A stretch of DNA of 64,000 nucleotides, taken from contig NZ_JHXY01000011.1 in the NCBI RefSeq assembly GCF_000621585.1, positions 1-64,000 of the forward strand, written 5' to 3'. Positions 26,396 to 34,211 of this stretch are shown piece after piece. Under the pieces are notes generated by a model that was not told the origin of the DNA, made no database searches, and saw only the letters and a list, made by a program, of their open reading frames with translations. Every line of letters starts with the position of its first letter. Position 1 is the first letter of the stretch. Source of the DNA: [Eubacterium] cellulosolvens LD2006 (lineage in GTDB: Bacteria; Bacillota; Clostridia; Lachnospirales; Lachnospiraceae). Position numbers and translations under genes: made by a program.

Positions 26396-27681
26396 CAGAA
26401 GCACAGTTGAAGATGTATGAGAGTCTGGGAATCGGGGAGAAGACGGTTCGTTTTTGTGAGGAGATTACGGATTCTCTTCGGGAGAGATTCGAGAACATCG
26501 ACCGGATGGCAGAGTACAATCAGCTCAAAGTTGTCCGCGCGATGCAGAAGGCCCGTGTCAGTGAGGCCTGCCTCAATCCGTCGACCGGATACGGATACAA
26601 CGATATCGGAAGAGACACGCTGGAACAAGTGTACGCGGCCGCATTTGAGACGGAGGACGCCCTTGTCCGTCCACTCATCGCCTGCGGTACCCACGCGCTG
26701 GGAATCGCGCTTGCCGGCAATCTTCGTCCCGGCGACGTGCTTCTCTCGCCGGCAGGAAAACCCTACGATACGCTGGAGGAGGTCATCGGCATCCGCGAGT
26801 CCAGAGGATCTCTCGCCGAGTACGGCATTTCTTACCGTCAGGTGGATCTGCTTCCGGACGACAGCTTCGACTATGAGGGAATCCGTGAAGCGTTAAAGGA
26901 TCCGAAGATCCGTCTGGCCACAATTCAGAGATCCAAGGGGTATCAGACAAGACATACTTTTTCCGTGGACGAGATCGGTGAGCTGATTCACTTCATCAAG
27001 GAGATCCGTCCGGACGTGATCTGTATGGTGGACAACTGCTACGGTGAATTTGTCGAGGAGAAGGAGCCGACACAGGTCGGCGCTGATCTGATGGTCGGAT
27101 CCCTGATCAAGAACCCCGGCGGCGGACTTGCTCCCATCGGCGGCTATATCGTCGGAAAGAAGGAGTACGTGGAGAACGCGGCCTACCGTTTGACGACGCC
27201 GGGACTCGGAAAAGAGGTCGGAGCCTCCCTTGGCACAAACCGCACCTTCTATCAGGGCTTCTTCATGGCACCGACCGTTGTGGCAGCAGCTCTCAAGAGC
27301 GCGATCTTCGCGGCAAATGTCTATGAAAAACTCGGCTTTGCGGTTGTGCCGAATTCCACAGAAGAGCGGCACGATATCATACAGGCCGTGACTTTCGGTA
27401 AGCCGGAGGGAGTGATCGCGTTCTGCCAGGGAATCCAGGCAGCGGCTCCGGTGGACAGCTATCTGACGCCGGAACCCTGGCCGATGCCCGGATACGACGC
27501 AGACGTGATTATGGCCGCAGGGGCCTTCGTGTCCGGTTCCTCGATCGAGCTCTCGGCAGACGGTCCGATCAAGCCGCCGTACGCCGTTTATTTTCAGGGC
27601 GGCCTCACCTGGCAGCACGGAAAACTCGGTATCATGATGAGCCTTCAGAAGGTTGTGGACGCGGGACTTGTCACCCTCTGA
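26392..27681 (+). CDS. methionine gamma-lyase-like PLP protein (aluminium-resistance family)
   Basis: A 429-residue PLP-dependent fold-type I protein of the YnbB / Alu_resist family, usually annotated as methionine gamma-lyase family protein. The substrate is not established. The probable PLP lysine lies in G-S-L-I-K-N-P-G-G near residue 240, after a D-N-C-Y-G-E-F segment that matches the cofactor-binding aspartate. The C-terminal F-Q-G-G-L-T-W-Q-H-G-K family motif is present. Its start overlaps the miaA stop (ATGA). In B. subtilis the homologue ynbB also lies close to miaA. Confidence 0.88.
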   Translation: MTEAQLKMYESLGIGEKTVRFCEEITDSLRERFENIDRMAEYNQLKVVRAMQKARVSEACLNPSTGYGYNDIGRDTLEQVYAAAFETEDALVRPLIACGTHALGIALAGNLRPGDVLLSPAGKPYDTLEEVIGIRESRGSLAEYGISYRQVDLLPDDSFDYEGIREALKDPKIRLATIQRSKGYQTRHTFSVDEIGELIHFIKEIRPDVICMVDNCYGEFVEEKEPTQVGADLMVGSLIKNPGGGLAPIGGYIVGKKEYVENAAYRLTTPGLGKEVGASLGTNRTFYQGFFMAPTVVAAALKSAIFAANVYEKLGFAVVPNSTEERHDIIQAVTFGKPEGVIAFCQGIQAAAPVDSYLTPEPWPMPGYDADVIMAAGAFVSGSSIELSADGPIKPPYAVYFQGGLTWQHGKLGIMMSLQKVVDAGLVTL

Positions 27682-27860
27682 TGCATTTTTTCGGACACGG
27701 GCGGTTCGATTGCTTGTAAGGAGGTGTTGTCAGGAATGCCTCGTTTAAAGCTTTTCGGATAGAGGCGCTTCGATCACAGAAAGATCGTCTGCTGCCGATG
27801 AATACACCACAGGAAAAATGACAAATTTGAAACACACGAACGATAAGGAGAGGGAGAGCG
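27682..27860 (+). other. intergenic spacer with an orphan ribosome-site-like sequence
   Basis: AAGGAGGTG at about 27718 is followed by a frame of only 7-12 codons. No terminator or clear promoter is seen. It is probably the leader of the following flavoprotein gene. Confidence 0.3.
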
Positions 27861-29120
27861 ATGGCAGACAGCGTTCTGGTGGTCGGAGGAGGACCCTCCG
27901 GATTGATGGCCGCGATCACGGCGGCGAGAGTCGGAGCAAAGGTCACCGTGCTTGAGGCAAATGAAAAGCCCGGCAGAAAACTGCTGGCGACAGGTAATGG
28001 AAAATGCAATCTGACAAACATGCGGATGGATCCGTCTGTCTATCGCGGAAATGACACGAAGTTCATCCAAAAGGTCATCGCTCATTACGATCAGGAGCAG
28101 GTTCTTGCGTTTTTTTCCGAGATCGGACTGGCGACGATCAACAAGGCCGGCTGGATTTATCCGAGAACGGAGCAGGCCTCTTCCGTTCTTGATCTGCTTT
28201 TGATGGAAGCCACGGATCTGAAAATCAAGATCAAGACGAAGGAGAAGGTCGAAAAGATCTACAAAGAGCTGACGCCGGAGGGGAAAAGCGCCTTCGTCGT
28301 GAAGACGGGCACCTGGCAGTACATCGCGGACACGGTGGTGATCGCGTGCGGAAGTCCGGCGTCTTCGGTTCGGGGGGCGTCCGATGATGTCAATGCGTTT
28401 GCCGATTTTTTCCAGATCCGCAGGGAGGAATTTCTTCCTGCACTCGTCCCGTTGAAGGTGAAAGGGGATTTCACCGGCAAGTGGGCCGGGATACGGACAC
28501 ACGCCAGCGTGACGCTGGTGGTGAACGGAAAAAAGATTGCCAAGGACACCGGCGAACTTCAACTCACCGAGTACGGCATCTCGGGCATTCCGGTCTTTCA
28601 GATCAGCCGGTTTGCCGTCCACGCCTGCCGGGAAAAATCGCTCGTGGAAGCTGTCCTCAACTTTTTCCCGGAGTGGACGGAGGAAGAACTGAGAGACGAA
28701 CTGGCGACAAGGGTGGAAAACCGTCCGGACAAATCCCTGTCGCAGATGCTCGTCGGTCTTCTCCCGGACAAGCTGATTCCGATTTTTATTGCACAGCTTT
28801 CCGGAGGGCAGTCCGGTGCCGGCACGAGAAATCTCTCCGCCGGACAGCTCAGTGACTGGCTGACCCGCGCCGCATACCGCCTTCGCCATTTCAAGGTAAA
28901 AATCACCGGCGCCGCCTCTCTCGGCCAGGCGCAGATCTGCTCGGGAGGCATTCTTGCGGAAGAATTGAAGGAATCAATGGAGAGCAAAAGCATTTCCGGG
29001 CTGTTTTTCTGCGGGGAGAGCGTCGACGCGGACGGACCCTGCGGAGGATATAATCTCCAGTGGGCGTGGTCCAGCGGTTATACGGCCGGCATCAGCGCCG
29101 CGTACAAGGGAAGATGTTGA
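27861..29120 (+). CDS. HI0933/BaiN-family FAD-dependent oxidoreductase
   Basis: A 419-residue flavoprotein of the HI0933-like family, which includes the bile-acid-modifying BaiN but is mostly of unknown substrate. The FAD dinucleotide loop G-G-G-P-S-G-L is at residues 8-14. The family hallmark G-R-K-L-L-A-T-G-N-G-K-C-N-L-T-N is near 38-53, and the C-terminal F-F-C-G-E-S-V-D-A-D-G-P-C-G-G-Y-N motif is intact. GGAGAGGGAGAG precedes the ATG. A second flavoprotein gene follows after 25 bases. Confidence 0.88.
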   Translation: MADSVLVVGGGPSGLMAAITAARVGAKVTVLEANEKPGRKLLATGNGKCNLTNMRMDPSVYRGNDTKFIQKVIAHYDQEQVLAFFSEIGLATINKAGWIYPRTEQASSVLDLLLMEATDLKIKIKTKEKVEKIYKELTPEGKSAFVVKTGTWQYIADTVVIACGSPASSVRGASDDVNAFADFFQIRREEFLPALVPLKVKGDFTGKWAGIRTHASVTLVVNGKKIAKDTGELQLTEYGISGIPVFQISRFAVHACREKSLVEAVLNFFPEWTEEELRDELATRVENRPDKSLSQMLVGLLPDKLIPIFIAQLSGGQSGAGTRNLSAGQLSDWLTRAAYRLRHFKVKITGAASLGQAQICSGGILAEELKESMESKSISGLFFCGESVDADGPCGGYNLQWAWSSGYTAGISAAYKGRC

Positions 29121-29145
29121 TGAGAAAGAAGGATGGAGGAAAACG

Positions 29146-30756
29146 ATGCTGCAGATATCACAGCTCAAACTGCCGGTGACGCATACAGAGGGGGCGCTAA
29201 GAGAAAAGGCGGCCTCTGTTCTTCGTGTCGACCCGGAGGAGATTCGGCGACTGGTGATCCGGAAGCGTTCCATCGACGCGCGAGACAAGAAGGATCTTCG
29301 TTTTGTGTACACCGTGCAGGCGGAGGTTTCGCATGAGAAGAAGGTACTGTCCGGCTGCAGGAGCAGACTGGTGACACGCGGGGAGGAGAAGAAATACCGC
29401 TTTCCAAAAGCCGGAGAACGGGAGGCGGAGCATCCGCCGCTGATCATCGGCAGCGGTCCGGCCGGACTGTTCTGCGCCTACATGCTCGCGAAACACGGCT
29501 ACCGTCCGATCCTTCTCGAGCGGGGAGATTCGGCTTCTGTCCGGAGAGCTGCGGTGGATCGTTTCTGGGAGAGCGGAGAACTTGACACGGAATCCAATGT
29601 GCAGTTCGGAGAAGGAGGAGCCGGAACTTTTTCCGACGGAAAACTGAACACAGGCGTCAAGGACAAGTACGGGAGAAACCACGAGGTACTGGATATTTTT
29701 GTTCGAGCGGGAGCGTCGGAGGAAATTCTCTACGACGCGAAACCTCATCTCGGCACGGATCAGCTCGTGCAGATCGTCGAGCGCATGCGGGAGATGATTA
29801 TCTCCTGGGGCGGACAGGTGCATTTCCGTGAGAAGGTGACGGATTTCGATATCCGCGACGGAAAGATCCGGGGCGTCCGCTGCGCGGGGGGAAAGGAATA
29901 TCCGGCCGAGCAGGTGGTTCTCGCCATCGGGCATTCCGCCAGAGATACGTTCGAAAAACTGGCGCAGCTTCCAATTCTCATGCAGGCAAAACCGTTCGCG
30001 GTGGGACTTCGCGTGGAACATCCGCAGGCGATGATCAATGCGGATCAGTACGGACCGGCCGCACCGGCTTTTCTCGGCGCGGCGCCCTATAAACTGACGA
30101 AGACGCTCGGAAACGGCAGAGGCGTCTATTCCTTCTGTATGTGTCCGGGAGGTTACGTGGTCAACGCGTCTTCGGAAGAAGGAATGACGGCCGTCAATGG
30201 CATGAGTTATCAGGCAAGAGATTCCGCGAACGCCAACAGCGCCATCGTTGTCACGGTCGGTCCGGAGGATTTTGCCACGGCCGGACGGAATGAGGGCAAT
30301 CCGGTACTTGCCGGCATGCATTTCCAGCGAAAGCTCGAGCGTGCGGCCTATGCGACCGGCAGCGGGGAAGTGCCGGTGCAGCGGTTCGAGGATTTCTGCA
30401 AAAACAGAACCGGCGGTTCCGGTGAGATAAAACCCTGTATCCGTGGAAAATACCGCTTTGCAAATGTGAGAGAAATCCTCCCGGAAGAGATCGCGTTCTC
30501 TCTTCAGGAGGGAATCACATCTTTTGATTCCAGAATCCCGGGATTTGCTTCCGGCGAGGCCCTTCTTTCCGGCGTGGAGAGCAGGACTTCTTCTCCGGTC
30601 CGGATTGTCCGGGACGATGAGACGCTGATGAGTACCGTGGAGGGACTGTATCCGTGCGGCGAGGGTGCGGGCTATGCCGGAGGAATTACATCCGCCGCCA
30701 TGGACGGACTGAAGATCGCGGAGAAGATCGCCTCTCTGTATAAACCTTTCCGGTAG
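29146..30756 (+). CDS. COG2509-type FAD-dependent dehydrogenase
   Basis: A 536-residue protein of the widespread but uncharacterised family of FAD-dependent dehydrogenases (COG2509). An N-terminal ferredoxin-like domain (about 1-90) precedes the FAD loop I-I-G-S-G-P-A-G-L near 100. The G-G-A-G-T-F-S-D-G-K-L motif is near 160, and G-E-G-A-G-Y-A-G-G-I near 505. It is probably co-transcribed with the preceding flavoprotein. GGAGGAAAACG gives the start. No substrate can be inferred. Confidence 0.87.
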   Translation: MLQISQLKLPVTHTEGALREKAASVLRVDPEEIRRLVIRKRSIDARDKKDLRFVYTVQAEVSHEKKVLSGCRSRLVTRGEEKKYRFPKAGEREAEHPPLIIGSGPAGLFCAYMLAKHGYRPILLERGDSASVRRAAVDRFWESGELDTESNVQFGEGGAGTFSDGKLNTGVKDKYGRNHEVLDIFVRAGASEEILYDAKPHLGTDQLVQIVERMREMIISWGGQVHFREKVTDFDIRDGKIRGVRCAGGKEYPAEQVVLAIGHSARDTFEKLAQLPILMQAKPFAVGLRVEHPQAMINADQYGPAAPAFLGAAPYKLTKTLGNGRGVYSFCMCPGGYVVNASSEEGMTAVNGMSYQARDSANANSAIVVTVGPEDFATAGRNEGNPVLAGMHFQRKLERAAYATGSGEVPVQRFEDFCKNRTGGSGEIKPCIRGKYRFANVREILPEEIAFSLQEGITSFDSRIPGFASGEALLSGVESRTSSPVRIVRDDETLMSTVEGLYPCGEGAGYAGGITSAAMDGLKIAEKIASLYKPFR

Positions 30757-30795
30757 TTCTGACGGCCCGGACTGTCCTGCACGCGCATCGCCCAC

Positions 30796-30824
30796 TTTTG
30801 TTTTGGGGCGATGTGTGCTACAAT
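30796..30824 (+). promoter_or_regulatory. possible promoter of radC
   Basis: TTTTGT and TACAAT are separated by 17 bases. The -35 match is poor, but the position, about 54 bases before radC, fits. Confidence 0.4.
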
Positions 30825-30877
30825 TGTCAATTACAGGATATTCCCGGCCGGTTTGGCAGAACCGGAAGGGAGTTTAT

Positions 30878-31582
30878 ATGAATTACAATCTGAAAACGAT
30901 GAAAGCGATGCCGCAGGAGGAACGTCCCTATGAGAAATGCATCGAACAGGGGCCGGAGCACTTGAGCGACGCGGAGCTTCTTGCGGTTCTTCTCAGAACA
31001 GGAAGAAAAAACTGTTCCGCCCTGGAGCTCGCGGATGAGATTCTTCACCTCTGTCCGTTTGAGAGCGGCGTGACAGGACTTCTTCACCTGAACTTTCAGC
31101 AGCTGCGGGAGGTGCGGGGGATCGGTGATGTGAAGGCAGTCGAGATTCTCTGTCTCGGAGAACTGTCGAGGCGGATCGCGAAGCGACAGGTGCGCAGGAG
31201 AATCTGTTTTTCGTCTCCCTCCGGCGTGGCGGAGTACTATGTCGAATCCCTCCGGTATGAGGAGCAGGAAGTGGTCTGCGCCGTTATGCTCGATACGAAG
31301 AATCATCTTCTCGGGGAGGCGGAGGTTTTTCGGGGGACAGTGAACCAGTCCCTGATTTCGCCCAGAGAATTATTTCTCGCGGCACTGTCCTTTCATGCGG
31401 TTTCGTTTATTCTTGTACACAATCATCCGAGCGGAGATCCGTCTCCGAGCGGTGAAGATCAGGCGGTTACAGCACGGATTCTTGGCGCTGGGGAGTTGCT
31501 CGGAATCCGGCTCGTCGACCATATCATCATCGGCGACGGAGAATATTTCAGCTTTATGGAACATGGTCTGCTTGCTGAATGA
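30878..31582 (+). CDS. radC: RadC/JAB-domain protein
   Basis: Named DNA repair protein RadC, although its role is unresolved. The 234 residues contain a helix-hairpin-helix-like region (V-R-G-I-G-D-V-K near 82) and the JAMM metal motif H-N-H-P-S-G-D-P-S-P-S-G-E-D near 182. The ATG at 30878 follows GGAAGGGA and gives the standard N-terminus; a longer frame from 30803 has no ribosome site. It directly precedes mreB, the conserved order in many bacteria. Confidence 0.92.
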   Translation: MNYNLKTMKAMPQEERPYEKCIEQGPEHLSDAELLAVLLRTGRKNCSALELADEILHLCPFESGVTGLLHLNFQQLREVRGIGDVKAVEILCLGELSRRIAKRQVRRRICFSSPSGVAEYYVESLRYEEQEVVCAVMLDTKNHLLGEAEVFRGTVNQSLISPRELFLAALSFHAVSFILVHNHPSGDPSPSGEDQAVTARILGAGELLGIRLVDHIIIGDGEYFSFMEHGLLAE

Positions 31583-31599
31583 AGTAAGGGGTTATCGAA

Positions 31600-32622
31600 A
31601 TGAATTATCACCATGTGTTCGGAATTGATATGGGCACCGGCCAGGTCAAGATCTATGATCAGGCGGATGATAGTATCAAAAAAGAAATGAATATGGTAGC
31701 CGTCAGGAATAAAGATACGGTCTTTGCAGTGGGAAACCAGGCGTACGATATGTTCGAGAAGACACCCGAAAATATCGAGATTATCACGCCTCTCGGCAAC
31801 GGCCGTATTAATAATGTCCTGATGATGGAGGCAGTTCTTCACACGCTGCTCGGCCGCTGCTCCGAATCGGTCGGCATGAGCCCGATTCTGTATTTTTCCG
31901 TTCCGGTGGACATGACGGAGATCGAGCGCCGCGCCTACACAACGATCGCCTGTAAAGGCCGATTCCGGAAGGCAAAGGTATTTATGGTAGAGAAGCCGAT
32001 TGCGGACGCGATCACGTTCGGAATTCCGCTGCAGACCACCGAGGGCTGTGTCCTTGTGAATATCGGCGCCCAGTGTACGGAGGTGTCTGTGATTGCGGAC
32101 AGAAGAGTGATCATCAGCAGCACCATCCCGGTCGGCGGACAGACGTTTTCTTACGCCATCGTGGAGGGCATCCGGAGAAAAAACAACTTCCTTGTGAGCA
32201 CACGGACGGCGCAGAGACTGAAGATCACGCTCACGAGTCTCGATGAAGAACTTCACGAGGGCTGCAAGGTGACCGGTATCGACACGGCGAACGGCCTGCC
32301 GAGAGACGGCATCGTGTCCTCCGCGAATGTGACCGCCTGCGTGGAGGAGAAAGTAGAAGAGATCGCGGCAGAACTGATTCGTATCCTCGAGAGAATCCCG
32401 CCGCAGGTTCGGATCAATGCTCTTTCGAAGGGCATCTATTTCACAGGTGGAAGTATGCGGATTCCCGGTATCCGGGAATACTTCGCGTACAGGCTCGGCT
32501 GTCCGGTCATTGTTTCCGGACACTATGAGATGAGCACGATCTACGGACTGAAGGATATCATCAACAACGACAGGCTGCAGCACTGGGCCTACATCCCGGG
32601 AAAGAAGACGAGAGAAAGATGA
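31600..32622 (+). CDS. mreB: rod-shape-determining actin homologue MreB
   Basis: Membrane-associated actin-like ATPase that organises side-wall synthesis. The 340-residue protein shows phosphate-1 (G-I-D-M-G-T-G) at the N-terminus, the phosphate-2 region (V-N-I-G-A-Q-C-T-E-V) near 150, and F-T-G-G-S-M near 283. The phosphate-1 loop differs from the usual G-I-D-L-G-T-x-N, so it may be an MreB paralogue such as Mbl. It is the first gene of mreBCD-mrdA-rodA-dac and overlaps mreC by four bases. Confidence 0.93.
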   Translation: MNYHHVFGIDMGTGQVKIYDQADDSIKKEMNMVAVRNKDTVFAVGNQAYDMFEKTPENIEIITPLGNGRINNVLMMEAVLHTLLGRCSESVGMSPILYFSVPVDMTEIERRAYTTIACKGRFRKAKVFMVEKPIADAITFGIPLQTTEGCVLVNIGAQCTEVSVIADRRVIISSTIPVGGQTFSYAIVEGIRRKNNFLVSTRTAQRLKITLTSLDEELHEGCKVTGIDTANGLPRDGIVSSANVTACVEEKVEEIAAELIRILERIPPQVRINALSKGIYFTGGSMRIPGIREYFAYRLGCPVIVSGHYEMSTIYGLKDIINNDRLQHWAYIPGKKTRER

Positions 32623-33668
32623 AAAATATCGGTACACATATAAAGAGCAGAAATCTTCTGGTTGTTCTCACGATTATCTGTCTGGCTGTCATCATGCTGA
32701 CGGCGAACAAGGTGATCACGGTAGAGCCGCTTCGAAACGCGGCAGGCACACTGATCGTTCCGTTTCAGACGGGGCTCAACCGCGTCGGCGAGGTCCTGAA
32801 CGGACAGAGGATCGGAGCGAAAAACGCGCGCGAACTCGCGGCGGAGAACGAGAAACTGAAAAAGAAGGTGTCCCAGCTCGAGGAGCAGAACACGATTCTT
32901 GAGGAAAATACAAAAGAACTCGATGATCTGCGCAAACTCTATCAGCTCGACAGCGATTACTCCAGTTATGATAAGGTGGCCGCTGAGGTCATCGCCAAGG
33001 ATCCCGGAAACTGGTACAGCACATTTACCATCAATAAGGGAAGCAAAGACGGCATCAGGAAGAATATGAACGTCATTGCGGACGGCGGACTGGCCGGAAT
33101 CGTGACCGATGTCGGAAGAAACTGGGCGAAGGTGAGAAGCATCATCGACGACGACAACAATGTCAGCGCCATGGTTCTTGCCACGACGGAGAACTGTATT
33201 GTCACCGGCGATCTCTCTCTCTACGCGTCAGGGAAACTGTCTCTTGGTCAGCTCAAGTCCGACGGACAGACGAGTGTCGGGGACAGGGTGGTCACATCCA
33301 ACATCAGCTCCCGGTATCTGCCCGGTATTCTCATCGGCTATGTGGATTCGATTGAAGAAGATTCGAATCATCTGACAAAGAACGGATATATCCTTCCGGT
33401 TGTGGACTTTAAGAGAATCAACCACGTATTTGTCATTCTGTCTTTAAAGGAGAGCGGTGACGGAAGTACGACGGACGATGATCTGGCGGCGGCAAAACCC
33501 TCCGCAGTTCCGGAGGCCGGTGCTGTTTCCGGGGCGCCATCTGCGACTCCAACCTCTGTGCCTGCATCTCCGGATACCGCAAACGGAGACGCTGACATCG
33601 CCGTGGAAAACGGAGAAGAAGGCACGGAACAGACGCAGGGGTCACCGGATGCGGGGACCGGAGAATAA
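32619..33668 (+). CDS. mreC: rod-shape-determining protein MreC
   Basis: Bitopic scaffold of the elongasome, with a short cytoplasmic tail, one membrane helix (about 13-32), a coiled coil (about 65-105) and the paired beta-barrel domain. The 349 residues end in an Ala/Pro/Thr-rich, acidic extension of about 75 residues that is not part of the fold and is probably disordered outside the cell. It starts inside the mreB stop (ATGA). Confidence 0.93.
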   Translation: MKNIGTHIKSRNLLVVLTIICLAVIMLTANKVITVEPLRNAAGTLIVPFQTGLNRVGEVLNGQRIGAKNARELAAENEKLKKKVSQLEEQNTILEENTKELDDLRKLYQLDSDYSSYDKVAAEVIAKDPGNWYSTFTINKGSKDGIRKNMNVIADGGLAGIVTDVGRNWAKVRSIIDDDNNVSAMVLATTENCIVTGDLSLYASGKLSLGQLKSDGQTSVGDRVVTSNISSRYLPGILIGYVDSIEEDSNHLTKNGYILPVVDFKRINHVFVILSLKESGDGSTTDDDLAAAKPSAVPEAGAVSGAPSATPTSVPASPDTANGDADIAVENGEEGTEQTQGSPDAGTGE

Positions 33669-33683
33669 GGAGCGGCCGGTACG

Positions 33684-34211
33684 ATGAAAAGAGGAGTCAT
33701 ATTTTTTCTGATTATTTTCGGGACGTTCGTCCTTCAGACAGTTCTCGGAAATCTGCTGCCGGACAACGTCGCGACGCCGAATCTGCTGCTGATTCTCTCT
33801 GTGTCCATGGGCTTTATGAGAGGAAAGAAATCCGGCATGTGGACCGGGCTTGTGAGCGGTCTGTTCGTTGATCTCTTTTTCGGGAACGTCTTCGGCGTAA
33901 ACGCCCTGCTTCTGATGTATGTCGGCTATCTGAGCGGAATGATGTACAAGATGTTTTTTGACAACGATATCCGCGTTCCGATGGTCGCGGTGGCCGCCGC
34001 GGACCTGTGTTACAACATAGCCTTTTTCGTGGTGAATTTTGCGATTCACCACAGACTGAAAATCGGCGCGTATCTGACGGGAACCATCCTGCCGGAGGTT
34101 GTAAGTTCGATTATTTTTACAATTGGTTTTTACTGGATCTATTACTGGCTCAACAAGAAAATTGTGGCCGGTGAACTGGAGGAAGAACAGTCACCATGGT
34201 TAAGAAGATAA
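33684..34211 (+). CDS. mreD: rod-shape-determining protein MreD
   Basis: Integral membrane partner of MreC with five or six hydrophobic helices in 175 residues, normal for the family. Sequence identity in MreD is low, so the call rests on size, topology and position between mreC and mrdA. It overlaps the PBP2 gene by 16 bases. Confidence 0.9.
   Translation: MKRGVIFFLIIFGTFVLQTVLGNLLPDNVATPNLLLILSVSMGFMRGKKSGMWTGLVSGLFVDLFFGNVFGVNALLLMYVGYLSGMMYKMFFDNDIRVPMVAVAAADLCYNIAFFVVNFAIHHRLKIGAYLTGTILPEVVSSIIFTIGFYWIYYWLNKKIVAGELEEEQSPWLRR

Noticed and set aside
27722-27762. Tiny leader peptide after AAGGAGGTG
   Set aside because: Only 7-12 codons with no regulatory codon run or adjacent attenuator, so not supportable as a gene.
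29197-30795. 532-codon minus-strand frame inside the second flavoprotein gene
   Set aside because: Shadow frame caused by codon bias; no ribosome site and no domain.
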